Below, piece after piece: positions 8,374 to 16,152 of a DNA stretch of 64,000 bases (position 1 is its first letter; each line of letters starts with the position of its first letter). The stretch comes from DASUPK01 sp963782345 (lineage in GTDB: Bacteria > Actinomycetota > Thermoleophilia > Solirubrobacterales > 70-9): NCBI GenBank assembly GCA_963782345.1, contig CAWAJF010000005.1:248001-312000 (forward strand), given 5' to 3'. Position numbers and translations under genes: made by a program. The notes under the pieces were generated by a model that saw nothing but the letters and a program-made list of their open reading frames with translations, ran no database searches and had not been told where the DNA came from.

Positions 8374-9132
8374 ATGTTCCCGGCGGCATCACTCGCATTC
8401 GTCGGTGGGATCTTCACCGGCAGCTTCGTCGGTCTGGTTGCGTATCGCGTCCCCCGGGGCCGATCCGTCGTCGGACCGCGCTCAGTATGCGATTCCTGCG
8501 GTGGCCAGATCGCCGCCTGGGACAACATCCCGGTCGTCTCCTGGCTGATCCTGCGGGGCCGCTGTCGCAGCTGCAGAGCGCACATCCCCGTGCGCTACCC
8601 GCTCGCCGAGCTGGCGGTGGGCGTGGCTTTCGCCGCGACCGCGGTCGTCCTCCACAACGACCCTGCGAAGCTCGCCCTCGGCCTCGTCTTCGTTGCGATG
8701 CTGGCGGCGATCACCCTGACCGATCTCGAGCGCCGCGTGATTCCGAACGCGATCCTGCTGGCGGGCGCGATAGCGGGGCTCGTGCTCGTGGCGGCAACCG
8801 ACCCGGCGAGCCTGCCCGAGCGCGCAGTCGCTGCGCTGGCGGCGGGCGGCGTCCTCCTCGCCGTGGGGCTCGCGTACCCGCGGGGAATGGGAATGGGAGA
8901 CGTGAAGCTGGCGGCGGTGATGGGGCTCTACCTGGGCAGTGCCGTTGCGCCCGCGATGATCGTCGGGATCCTGACCGGTGCGGTGGTCGGCATCGGCGTC
9001 ATGCTCGTCAGGGGCCCGGGCGCTCGCAAGATGGCTGTCCCGTTCGGCCCGTTCCTGGCGCTCGGGGGGGTGGTCGGGCTCCTGGCGGGCGCCCAGCTGA
9101 TCGACGCCTACCTGAACGCCTTCGTCCGCTAG
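8374..9132 (+). CDS. pilD: Prepilin peptidase / N-methyltransferase PilD
   Basis: Membrane aspartic protease that cleaves the pilin leaders seen in this cluster and methylates the new N-terminus. 252 residues: FTGSFVGLVAYRVPRG at the start, the zinc-binding pairs CDSC (39-42) and CRSC (64-67) of the methylase loop, then multiple membrane helices with the two catalytic Asp motifs LTDLERRVIPN (about residue 113) and GMGMGDVKLAA (about 172). ATG 8374 lies 2 nt after the previous stop; a much longer upstream frame is only readthrough of a shadow frame. Confidence 0.95.
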   Translation: MFPAASLAFVGGIFTGSFVGLVAYRVPRGRSVVGPRSVCDSCGGQIAAWDNIPVVSWLILRGRCRSCRAHIPVRYPLAELAVGVAFAATAVVLHNDPAKLALGLVFVAMLAAITLTDLERRVIPNAILLAGAIAGLVLVAATDPASLPERAVAALAAGGVLLAVGLAYPRGMGMGDVKLAAVMGLYLGSAVAPAMIVGILTGAVVGIGVMLVRGPGARKMAVPFGPFLALGGVVGLLAGAQLIDAYLNAFVR

Positions 9133-9216
9133 CCGCTGGCATCAGTTTTGGGTATGGCGAGACGTGGCCGAATGGCCGATGGGAGAGGTAGTCGCCCAAG
9201 GACGCGACTTCTCCCA

Positions 9217-10287
9217 ATGCTCTCCGCCAAGAAGACAACCTCACTGGTCGGACTCGACATCGAGGCCGGCAGCATCGCCGCCACCGAGCTGCGCTCGCCC
9301 GGTGCGCGGGCGGCCGGTCGCACCGCGATCGCACCGCTCGACTCGGGCGTGGTGGAGGAAGGCGAGATTCGCGACACCGGGGCGCTCGGCAGCGCCCTGC
9401 AGGACCTGTTCGCCGAGTACAAGCTCGGGAAGGCCGTCCGCCTCGGGATCGCCAACCAGCGTGTTGTCGTCCGCACCTTCGAGCTTCCGCTGATCGAGGA
9501 CCCGAGCGAGGTCGAGACGGCCGTGCGCTTCCGGGCTCAGGACCAGATCCCGATGCCGCTGGGCGAGGCGATCCTCGACCACCGAGTGATCGGGATGCGG
9601 GACGGCCCCGAGGGCCAGCGCCTGATGGATGTCCTCGCGGTCGCGGCACGCCGGGACATGGTCTCGGCGGCCATCGAGGTTTTGCGCAACGCCGGCCTGC
9701 GGCCTGTCGGAGTCGATCTTTCCGCCTTCGGCATGATCCGCGCGCTTCAGGGCGACCTGCCTGCCGCGCCGGAGAATGGCGGCGGGATGCCGGCCGTCAC
9801 CACCCTCTACTGCCACCTGGGCGACGTGACGAACCTCGCGGTCGCTCGTGGTGGCGATTGCGTATTCACCAGGGTCGCTCCGTTCGGCGTGGAGACCATC
9901 GCGGAGCGGCTCGCCGGGCGGCGGGAGATCTCGCTGGACGACGCCAGGGAGGTGTTGATGGAGGTCGGGCTGGAGGATGAGGTTGGCCTCTTCCCGGAGG
10001 ATGAGGATGGCGTCGAAGCGGCGCGAGAGGTGCTCGAAGAGGGCGCCCAGAAGCTGATCGACGAGCTCCGCTTGTCGCTCGACTACTACGGCGCCCAGGA
10101 GGGGGTCACGCCGGTCGACAAGGTGGTGATCTGTGGGGCGGGGAGCACGATCCCAGGTCTTCCGGAACGCATCCAGATCGGTCTTGGCCTCGGTATCACC
10201 TGCGAGCTTCCGGCCGCGCTCTCCCACCTGGACGGGGAGGACGCAGCCCGCCTCACCGTCTCCTACGGACTGGCCCTGGAGGACTGA
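9217..10287 (+). CDS. pilM: Type IV pilus assembly protein PilM
   Basis: Actin-like cytoplasmic ATPase that binds the N-terminus of PilN and links the inner-membrane pilus ring to the motor. SLVGLDIEAGSIAATEL is the phosphate-1 motif; EVETAVRFRAQDQIPMP and a late KVVICGAGSTIPGL (adenosine motif) complete the family signature. I prefer ATG 9217 (MLSAKKTTS), which puts the nucleotide-binding strand near the N-terminus as in homologs; the frame is open to a TTG at 9148 and ribosome sites are unclear. Ends 5 nt before pilN. Confidence 0.92.
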   Translation: MLSAKKTTSLVGLDIEAGSIAATELRSPGARAAGRTAIAPLDSGVVEEGEIRDTGALGSALQDLFAEYKLGKAVRLGIANQRVVVRTFELPLIEDPSEVETAVRFRAQDQIPMPLGEAILDHRVIGMRDGPEGQRLMDVLAVAARRDMVSAAIEVLRNAGLRPVGVDLSAFGMIRALQGDLPAAPENGGGMPAVTTLYCHLGDVTNLAVARGGDCVFTRVAPFGVETIAERLAGRREISLDDAREVLMEVGLEDEVGLFPEDEDGVEAAREVLEEGAQKLIDELRLSLDYYGAQEGVTPVDKVVICGAGSTIPGLPERIQIGLGLGITCELPAALSHLDGEDAARLTVSYGLALED

Positions 10288-10292
10288 GTCGA

Positions 10293-11072
10293 ATGCGCCC
10301 CGTCAACCTGATCCCGCCCGACGAGCGATCTGGCGACCGCAGCCCGATGCGGACCGGCATCCTCTCCTACGTCCTGATCGGCGCCATGGCGCTCGCGTTG
10401 CTGGGCGTGATCGGCCTGGTGTTCACCAGCAAGCAGGTCTCGGACCGCAAGGCGGAGGTCGCGAAGCTGCAGCAGGGGGAGCAGCAGGCCGCCGCCAAGG
10501 CCCAGAGCCTGCAGGCGTTTACGAACTTCCGTGCCATCCAGGAATCCCGGAATGCGACGGTGAGCAGCCTGGCCCAGAGCCGCTTCGACTGGCAACGAGT
10601 GCTGAACGAGCTTGCCCGGGTGATCCCGCCGGACGTCTGGCTGGTTCAGCTCTCGGGCACCGTCAACCCGTCGGTGCAGCTCGACAACGCCCCGGATGTC
10701 TCGATCCGCGCCAGCGTCCCGGGGCCGGCACTCACGGTGGTGGGCTGCGCACCCAGCCAGGACGCGGTGGCGGGCCTGGTGTCCGATCTTCAGGACATCG
10801 ACGGCGTGACCCGAGTGGGGGTCCAGTCCTCCGAGCGCCCCGACGATCCGACCACAGGGACCGCGACGGCCAGCTCGGATTCGGCCCAGGGATCGGCCGA
10901 CGATTGCCGGACACGTGACTTCATCACCAAGTTCGAGCTGGTGGTCGCCTTCGACGCCGTGCCCACCCCGGGGACCGCGACCAGCGCCCCCTCGGTCCCA
11001 TCCTCGGTCGCGTCGTCGGGCGGCTCCGCGCTCACCGCCCAGTCAACCCCCGCCTCGACGGGAGGTGGCTGA
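10293..11072 (+). CDS. pilN: Type IV pilus assembly protein PilN
   Basis: Single-pass inner-membrane protein. It opens with MRPVNLIPPDER, equivalent to the conserved INLLP peptide that docks into PilM, followed by one membrane helix (ILSYVLIGAMALALLGVIG), a coiled coil (about residues 50-75) and a ferredoxin-like periplasmic fold (FDWQRVLNELARVIPPDVWL). The C-terminus has a long Ser/Thr/Pro-rich tail. 259 residues, slightly longer than usual (about 200) because of that tail. Part of the pilM-N-O set. Confidence 0.92.
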   Translation: MRPVNLIPPDERSGDRSPMRTGILSYVLIGAMALALLGVIGLVFTSKQVSDRKAEVAKLQQGEQQAAAKAQSLQAFTNFRAIQESRNATVSSLAQSRFDWQRVLNELARVIPPDVWLVQLSGTVNPSVQLDNAPDVSIRASVPGPALTVVGCAPSQDAVAGLVSDLQDIDGVTRVGVQSSERPDDPTTGTATASSDSAQGSADDCRTRDFITKFELVVAFDAVPTPGTATSAPSVPSSVASSGGSALTAQSTPASTGGG

Positions 11073-11073
11073 G

Positions 11074-11985
11074 ATGAAGGCCAGCGATCGCGGGATCCTC
11101 GTCGGGTTGGCTGTTGTCGCTCTGGCGATTGCCTTCTACGTGATGGTCCTGGGGCCGAAGCGCAACGACGCCGCGGAGCTGGGCAGCCAGATCGACGAGC
11201 TCCACGCGTCGATCTCCCAGCAGCAGCAGGTCGCGTCCTTCGCCGAGCAGGCCCGCAAGCACTTCCCGCGCTATTACGGTCGCCTCGTCGTCCTCGGCAA
11301 GGCGGTACCCGAGCAGGCCGACACGGGCTCGATGCTCGTCCAGCTCAACTCGATAGCGAGCCGCGCCGGCGTCGACTTCAGGGCGATCGCCTTGAGCCAG
11401 GGCGCCAGCGGCACCGGGACATCCACATCGACTTCGGCTGCCCAGTCGAGCGCGTCCACCGCGGATTCCGCATCGAGCGCCGGCTCCTCCGGGACCGGGA
11501 CCGCCACGTCCCCCACCGCAACGACCCCAAGCACCGGGACGAGCACGACGCCGTCCTCCGACACGAGCACCAGCTCGTCAACGACGAGCTCCTCGTCGAC
11601 CCTGGTGCCCGCCACCGAGGGCGCGGCGGCGACCCAGCCGATCGGCGCGGTCGTCGGGGCGGCCGGCCTGTCCACCCTGCCGTACAACCTCACCTTCACC
11701 GGCAGCTTCTTCGACGTCGGCAACTTCATCGGCGGGATCGACGGCCTCGTCAAGCCGCAGGGCACCAGCGAGGTCTCGGCCAACGGGCGACTGGTCACGG
11801 TCGACGGCTTCGCGCTCCAGTTGCATGACCCGAACTCGCCGATTCTGGATGCCAGCTTCGCGGTGACCACGTATGTGGACCCGGCGGAACAGGGGCTGAC
11901 CGCCGGCGCAAGCCCGGGTGGTCCGGCGCCGGTGGACCCAACGCAGCCCCAAACTCAGCCCGCGAGCTCGGGGGTGGCACAGTGA
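11074..11985 (+). CDS. pilO: Type IV pilus assembly protein PilO
   Basis: Partner of PilN in the inner-membrane alignment complex. MKASDRGILVGLAVVALAIAFYVMVLGP is the membrane anchor, followed by a coiled coil (AAELGSQIDELHASISQQQQ) and FAEQARKHFPRYYGRLVVLG. Residues about 110-175 are a low-complexity Ser/Thr linker inserted between the coiled coil and a C-terminal ferredoxin-like domain (LPYNLTFTGSFFDVGNFIGG). ATG 11074 has GGAGG at 11061-11065, just ahead of the pilN stop. Length 303, about 100 residues above the family norm because of the linker. Confidence 0.88.
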   Translation: MKASDRGILVGLAVVALAIAFYVMVLGPKRNDAAELGSQIDELHASISQQQQVASFAEQARKHFPRYYGRLVVLGKAVPEQADTGSMLVQLNSIASRAGVDFRAIALSQGASGTGTSTSTSAAQSSASTADSASSAGSSGTGTATSPTATTPSTGTSTTPSSDTSTSSSTTSSSSTLVPATEGAAATQPIGAVVGAAGLSTLPYNLTFTGSFFDVGNFIGGIDGLVKPQGTSEVSANGRLVTVDGFALQLHDPNSPILDASFAVTTYVDPAEQGLTAGASPGGPAPVDPTQPQTQPASSGVAQ

Positions 11986-12755
11986 AGCACTGGAAGATCC
12001 AGAAGTTCCTCGGCGACCTCGTCTACGACCTCCGGAGCCGCAACCTGCTGCCGATCGTGATCCTTCTGGCGGTTGCGATCGTCGCCGTCCCTATCCTCGT
12101 CACGTCGTCGGGCTCAAGCTCCTCGCCGGGCACGGTCGGCGTCGGAGCAGCGACACCCTCGAATGCCGCTTTGCAGAACCAGGCGGCCGTCGTCTCCTAC
12201 GACCCCGGCGTGCGGAACTTCAAGCATCGCCTGCGGGAGCTGAGCTCCAAGGACCCCTTCAAACAGCAGTTTGTCCCTCCGCCCGCCGGCACCTCCTCGG
12301 CCGGCCAGGGAACGAGCGCCACCGGTACGAGCAGCGGGCTCCCCTCGACCGGGAGCACGGGATCCGGCAACACCACGACCGGAGGCAGCGGCAATGGCAA
12401 GACGAAGACGAAGACGAAGACCAAGACGCAGACCGTCACGTACCGGACTGACGTGCTGATTGGAGAGTCCGGGGGAACTCTGGCCCAGGTCAGCAATCTC
12501 CAGCAGTTCCAGTTCCTGCCGAGCCCCGACAAGCCGATCCTCGTCTACATGGGCACCACCTCGGCCGGCAGCCAGGCGATCTTCCTGCTCTCCAAGGACG
12601 TCTCCAGCGTCGGCGGAAACGGGACCTGCTTCCCGACCGCCGACTCGTGTCAGCTTCTCGGTCTCAATCCGGGCGCCGGCGCGGACCTGATCTACGCTCC
12701 GGACGGCAAGACCTACCATCTTCAGGTCACCCGGATCAAGCGCTTCACAAAGTAA
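11982..12755 (+). CDS. Membrane-anchored protein in PilP position, Lys-Thr repeat
   Basis: 257 residues, overlapping pilO by 4 bp (GTGA). One N-terminal membrane segment (LLPIVILLAVAIVAVPILV), a motif SSKDPFKQQF like the DPFxP peptide of PilP-type proteins, a Gly/Ser/Thr linker ending in a perfect KT repeat, then a compact domain (VTYRTDVLIGESGGTLAQVS to the end) with a Cys pair. By position and layout it is a functional analogue of PilP, but it has no lipobox and I see no direct sequence match. With no secretin in view it cannot be docking PilQ in the usual way. Confidence 0.7.
   Translation: MKHWKIQKFLGDLVYDLRSRNLLPIVILLAVAIVAVPILVTSSGSSSSPGTVGVGAATPSNAALQNQAAVVSYDPGVRNFKHRLRELSSKDPFKQQFVPPPAGTSSAGQGTSATGTSSGLPSTGSTGSGNTTTGGSGNGKTKTKTKTKTQTVTYRTDVLIGESGGTLAQVSNLQQFQFLPSPDKPILVYMGTTSAGSQAIFLLSKDVSSVGGNGTCFPTADSCQLLGLNPGAGADLIYAPDGKTYHLQVTRIKRFTK
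12399..12428 (+). repeat. AAGACG hexanucleotide tandem repeat inside the PilP-position gene
   Basis: Five consecutive units (AAGACG, one copy AAGACC) encode Lys-Thr dipeptides in the linker. Six-base steps keep the frame, so copy number changes would vary linker length only. Confidence 0.8.
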
Positions 12756-12772
12756 AGCTTTGGCGCTATCCT
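12744..12772 (+). promoter_or_regulatory. Promoter of the HxlR gene (leaderless)
   Basis: TTCACA (12744-12749) and TATCCT (12767-12772) separated by 17 nt; the GTG start at 12780 lies 7 nt after the -10 box, so transcription probably begins at the start codon. Confidence 0.55.
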
Positions 12773-12779
12773 GGGCCTC

Positions 12780-13121
12780 GTGTTCGACCGCGAATGTCCC
12801 GTCTGCCGGACGGCCGAGGTCATCTCCGGCAAGTGGACTCTCCTGATCATCCGCGACCTGGCGGACTCCTCGCTCCGGTTCTGTGAGCTGGAGCGCTCCC
12901 TCGAGGGAATCAGCCCGAGGACCCTCTCCCTGCGCCTCAGGGCGCTCGAGGAGCAGGGCATCGTCGAGCGGCGCACCTTCCCCGAGGTACCACCGCGCGT
13001 GACCTATCAGCTCACCGACAAGGGCCAGGCCCTCGTCCCGCTGATCGAGGACATGCGCCGCTACGGCCGCCAGTGGCTGCCTGAGGAGCGGCCAGCCGCT
13101 GCACTTGAAGCGGCGCGATAG
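12780..13121 (+). CDS. HxlR-family winged-helix transcriptional regulator
   Basis: 113 residues of HxlR type: CPVCRTAEVISGKWTLLIIRDL (conserved Cys and the GKWT helix), FCELERSLEGISPRTLSLRL (recognition helix), then LEEQGIVERR and VTYQLTDKGQAL (wing). These proteins bind DNA as dimers and often respond to thiol-reactive or electrophilic compounds through the N-terminal Cys. The GTG start has no ribosome site and sits 7 nt after a -10-like box, so it may be leaderless. It is the last gene on this strand before a gene-end repeat; the target is unknown. Confidence 0.9.
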   Translation: MFDRECPVCRTAEVISGKWTLLIIRDLADSSLRFCELERSLEGISPRTLSLRLRALEEQGIVERRTFPEVPPRVTYQLTDKGQALVPLIEDMRRYGRQWLPEERPAAALEAAR

Positions 13122-13173
13122 CGCCGCGCCTGATGCTCGGCGGCGCTTGCCGCTCCGTCTGATGGCGAAGCCG
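13089..13173 (+). repeat. Degenerate copy of the ~90-bp gene-end repeat
   Basis: Contains CCGCTGCACTTGAAGCGG, CCGCGCCTGATG and CTGATGGCGAAGCCG, which match pieces of the better copies at 14912-15001 and 54749-54839 in the same order. Starts inside the 3' end of the HxlR gene. Confidence 0.45.
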
Positions 13174-13233
13174 TAACTGCAACTCCGCTCTCACGCGCAG
13201 GAACGTCCGCAGTGACGGGCGAATCCGACTTGC

Positions 13234-14925
13234 GTGACGACACTTGAGAGCACCACCGAGCGACTCGAGGACGCGCTGAGGCGCCTCGCGGTCGAGGCGG
13301 CCGACCTGTTCGAGGAGCTGCTCGCGAGCGGGGCGGAGATGCCCTTCGATCTCGAGCCCACCGACGACGGGCCGCTGCCGATGTACTCCTACGCGCCGAT
13401 GACGGGCCAGTTCATCGAGCGGCACCTCGCGGAGCTGCGACGGCTCGAGGCATTCGTGGAGGTGCGCGAGATCGCCGGCGAAGAGGCTGCGACCGGGTTC
13501 ATGGTCGGGCTCTGGGAGGGGAAGACCGAGTTCGAGATCGCGGGCGAGCGCCTGCAGGGCGCCGTCGACGCGGTGCTTTCGACTATCCGCTCCGACTCCG
13601 ACGAGGCGACGCCCGCGGGGGAGCTGATCGTCCCGCTGGTCGGCTTCCACATGCCGAAGGACGAGATCGAGCTTGACGGGGTACGGATCGTGCGCGCGGA
13701 CCTGGTCGAGGACGCGCCGCTCGACGCGGTCGACGCGACTCGCCCCGGAGGCCGCGGGAAGCCCGGCTTCCTGGCCTGCCTGAGCTGCGGGCTCGCCGCC
13801 GTCGCCCCGGCCGCGGTGGTCGCCGACGACCTGAGGCGCACGCTGCGCACGATGAGGCTGTTCAGGCCCGGCGCCGTCGGCCTCGCCGCCCACGGCTGGG
13901 CGAAGCGCACCGGCGGCTGGGAGCGCTTCGGCACCGGCGCCAGCCGGCCGCGCCAGGGCGGATACAGGCTTACCGGCAACGAGGTCGCCGAACTGGAGAA
14001 GTTCGCGGGCACGCTGAACGAGCGCGGCTCGCGGATGCCCTCACTGGACTGGGCGGCCTCTCGCTTCGAGCTGGGCGCCGAGCGCGGCTCCTTGATCGAA
14101 GCGCTGAGCGACTACCTGCTGGCCCTGCGAGGGCTGCTCGAGGGCGGGGGAGCGGCTCGCACCACTCTGGCGGCACGCGTCGCCGCACTCGCCTGCGAGC
14201 CCTTCGAGCGCGAGCAGGGCCGGATCACGGTCGAGCGCGCGCTGGCGATCGAGCGAAAGCTGATGAGCGGAGGGCGCTACCGGCCGGCGGCCGGGGCCTC
14301 CCCGCTGGACGTGATCGCGGAGCTCGAGGAGCTCCTGCGGCGCCTCCTCAAGGGACTTGCCACCGGAGAGCTGGGAGGAGACCTGCGCTCCGCAGCCGAC
14401 GAGGTGCTGCTCTCCGAGGGTCTTTCGGCCACGCACGTCGAGATGCCGGGCATCGGCGAGACCGCCGAATGGCACCTGCCCGAACCAAAACCGGACGAGG
14501 CGCTCGATCTCTCCGCGATCTCCGACGCCAACCTCGGCGACGAGGAGATCACCGTCCATAGGCGTGAAGAGGCCGATGGGACGGAGACGAACCAATTGGA
14601 CGATTTGTCCGTCCGCGGGAACGAGGAGGATCGGCAATCGACGACGAGGATCGTCGTCGATGACGTCGAACTACCCGACATCATGAGCGCCGACGGCGAC
14701 CACCGCGCTCCGACCCGGCCCGACGACGACGGGGGTCGCGCGGATTGGTTCAGCGCCGGCGACGGGGAGCCCGAATGGCCCGCCTTCGCGAGCGCCCGCC
14801 GTAAGGAGCACGTCAACCGCGAGCCCTCGCAGGACCGCGTCCGCTACCTCTTCCCGGTGCCGGATGCCACGGACTGGTCGGTCGGCGAGCTTCGCTACGA
14901 GCGTAAGCGGTCACAAGGCCGCTGA
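13234..14925 (+). CDS. Hypothetical protein, 563 residues
   Basis: Not recognised. A likely helical N-terminal domain (LEDALRRLAVEAADLFEELL) is followed by a mixed region to about residue 240, a helical block (LIEALSDYLLALRGLLEGGG, TVERALAIERKLMSGG) and a long acidic, probably disordered C-terminal third from about residue 395. No signal peptide, membrane segment or catalytic motif. GC-rich codon use fits a real gene and no competing frame is convincing. GTG start at 13234. Transcribed towards the Get3-like pair on the other strand, with a hairpin repeat overlapping its stop. Confidence 0.65.
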   Translation: MTTLESTTERLEDALRRLAVEAADLFEELLASGAEMPFDLEPTDDGPLPMYSYAPMTGQFIERHLAELRRLEAFVEVREIAGEEAATGFMVGLWEGKTEFEIAGERLQGAVDAVLSTIRSDSDEATPAGELIVPLVGFHMPKDEIELDGVRIVRADLVEDAPLDAVDATRPGGRGKPGFLACLSCGLAAVAPAAVVADDLRRTLRTMRLFRPGAVGLAAHGWAKRTGGWERFGTGASRPRQGGYRLTGNEVAELEKFAGTLNERGSRMPSLDWAASRFELGAERGSLIEALSDYLLALRGLLEGGGAARTTLAARVAALACEPFEREQGRITVERALAIERKLMSGGRYRPAAGASPLDVIAELEELLRRLLKGLATGELGGDLRSAADEVLLSEGLSATHVEMPGIGETAEWHLPEPKPDEALDLSAISDANLGDEEITVHRREEADGTETNQLDDLSVRGNEEDRQSTTRIVVDDVELPDIMSADGDHRAPTRPDDDGGRADWFSAGDGEPEWPAFASARRKEHVNREPSQDRVRYLFPVPDATDWSVGELRYERKRSQGR

Positions 14926-15001
14926 TTTCAGGAGCGAAGGGCGAAGCCCGACGCGACTTGTGTTGGGCGGCCGCCAGTGACCGCGCCTGATGGCGAAGCC
15001 G
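14912..15001 (+). repeat. ~90-bp GC-rich hairpin repeat, copy A
   Basis: Aligns end to end with 54749-54839 with one 1-nt indel. Shared blocks include AGGCCGCT, GGAGCG, AGGGCGAAGCCCG, GCGACTT, GGGCGGCCGC, CCGCG and GGCGAAGCCG. It contains small hairpins with GAA loops (GGGC-GAA-GCCC and GGC-GAA-GCC). Overlaps the stop of the hypothetical gene and lies between convergent genes, so it may act as a bidirectional terminator. Confidence 0.75.
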
Positions 15002-15006
15002 GCTAG

Positions 15007-16152
15007 CTACGCCGTGCCGCTCGCCGCCAGCTCCTCGCGCTGCTCCTCGGTCGCGAACAGGTAGCGATCGATCTTCAGCAGGGCGACCAGGTCGTGGACG
15101 TCCTCGTCGAGGTAGGGGACGCGGATCACCGCCTTCGGGTTGAGCTCGCGAGAGAGGTGCTCGACGTTCTTCGCGTCCCGCTGGGCGAGCGCCTGGTAGT
15201 CGGAGAAGTTCTGGGCGACCCGCTCGGCGAGCTCGTCGTCGAGCAGTTCATGCAGGTCGGCCCCAGCCTCGCCCTCAGCCTCCTGATCGGCCTCGTAGTG
15301 GACCTTGTTGACGATCACGCCGCCGACCGGGAGCTTCGCCTCGACGAGCTTGCGGTGGAAGTAGACGGCCTCGTTGATGGGCTCGCCCTGCGGGCCGCAG
15401 ACGACCACGAAGGTGGTCGCGGGATCGGAGAGGAGCTCGGAGACGCGCTTGGCACGCTCGCGGAAGCCGTCCACCATCCCGCTGAAGGCCTGGAAGAACT
15501 CGCTCAGGTCGGAGATCAGGTCCAGGCCCGTGACTCGCTTCAGTACGCTGAACGCCATCGAGCTGCCGCGCCCGACGACCTTGGTCGCGAAGCCCGTCGG
15601 CTTCATGAACATCTGCATCCCCCGGCCCTCGATGAATTGGGTGAGCCGCTTCGGCGCGTCGAGAAAGTCGAGCGCGTTGCGGGAGGGGGGAGTGTCGAGG
15701 ACGAGGAAGTCGAACCGGCCCTCCTGGTGGATCTCGAAGAGCTTCTCCATCGCCATGTACTCCTGCGAGCCGGCCAGGGCGTTGGAGAGCTGGCGGTAGA
15801 TCCGGTTCTCGAGGATCCGGTCGCGCGTCTCGTCGTCCGGCGCGTGCTTGCGGACGAGCTCGTCGAAGGTGGCCTTGGCGTCGAGCATCATCGCCCAGAG
15901 CTCGCCCTTCATCTCGACGCCGCAGGGCTCGAAGAGCTTCGGGTCGACCTGCCTGGGCGTGTTCTCGAGCTCCTTCAGGCCGAGGGAGTCCGCCAGCCGC
16001 TTGGCGGGATCGATCGTCAGCACGCACACCTTCTGGCCGCGAGCGGCGAGTCCGGCGGCGAGGGCGGCCGAGGTGGTCGTCTTGCCGACGCCGCCCGAGC
16101 CGGCGCAGATGCAGATTCCGCGGCCCTCGACGATGTCCGTGACCGACGGCAT
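15007..16152 (-). CDS. Get3/ArsA-like ATPase, second of pair
   Basis: P-loop ATPase of the ArsA/Get3 family. CICAGSGGVGKTTTSAALAA is the deviant Walker A with the signature lysine, and VCVLTIDPAKRLADSLGL and FLVLDTPPSRNALDF follow. 381 residues. With the upstream gene it forms a pair like mycobacterial Rv3679/Rv3680 (BagA/BagB), which form a heteromeric complex with Get3-like fold; arsenite export is unlikely because no ArsB, ArsR or ArsC is nearby. Its ATG shares one base with the upstream stop (TGATG), so the two are co-translated. Confidence 0.88.
   Translation of the reverse strand: MPSVTDIVEGRGICICAGSGGVGKTTTSAALAAGLAARGQKVCVLTIDPAKRLADSLGLKELENTPRQVDPKLFEPCGVEMKGELWAMMLDAKATFDELVRKHAPDDETRDRILENRIYRQLSNALAGSQEYMAMEKLFEIHQEGRFDFLVLDTPPSRNALDFLDAPKRLTQFIEGRGMQMFMKPTGFATKVVGRGSSMAFSVLKRVTGLDLISDLSEFFQAFSGMVDGFRERAKRVSELLSDPATTFVVVCGPQGEPINEAVYFHRKLVEAKLPVGGVIVNKVHYEADQEAEGEAGADLHELLDDELAERVAQNFSDYQALAQRDAKNVEHLSRELNPKAVIRVPYLDEDVHDLVALLKIDRYLFATEEQREELAASGTA

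Noticed and set aside
14912..15001. CRISPR repeat
   Set aside because: The similar copies are tens of kilobases apart, with no regular spacers and no cas genes.
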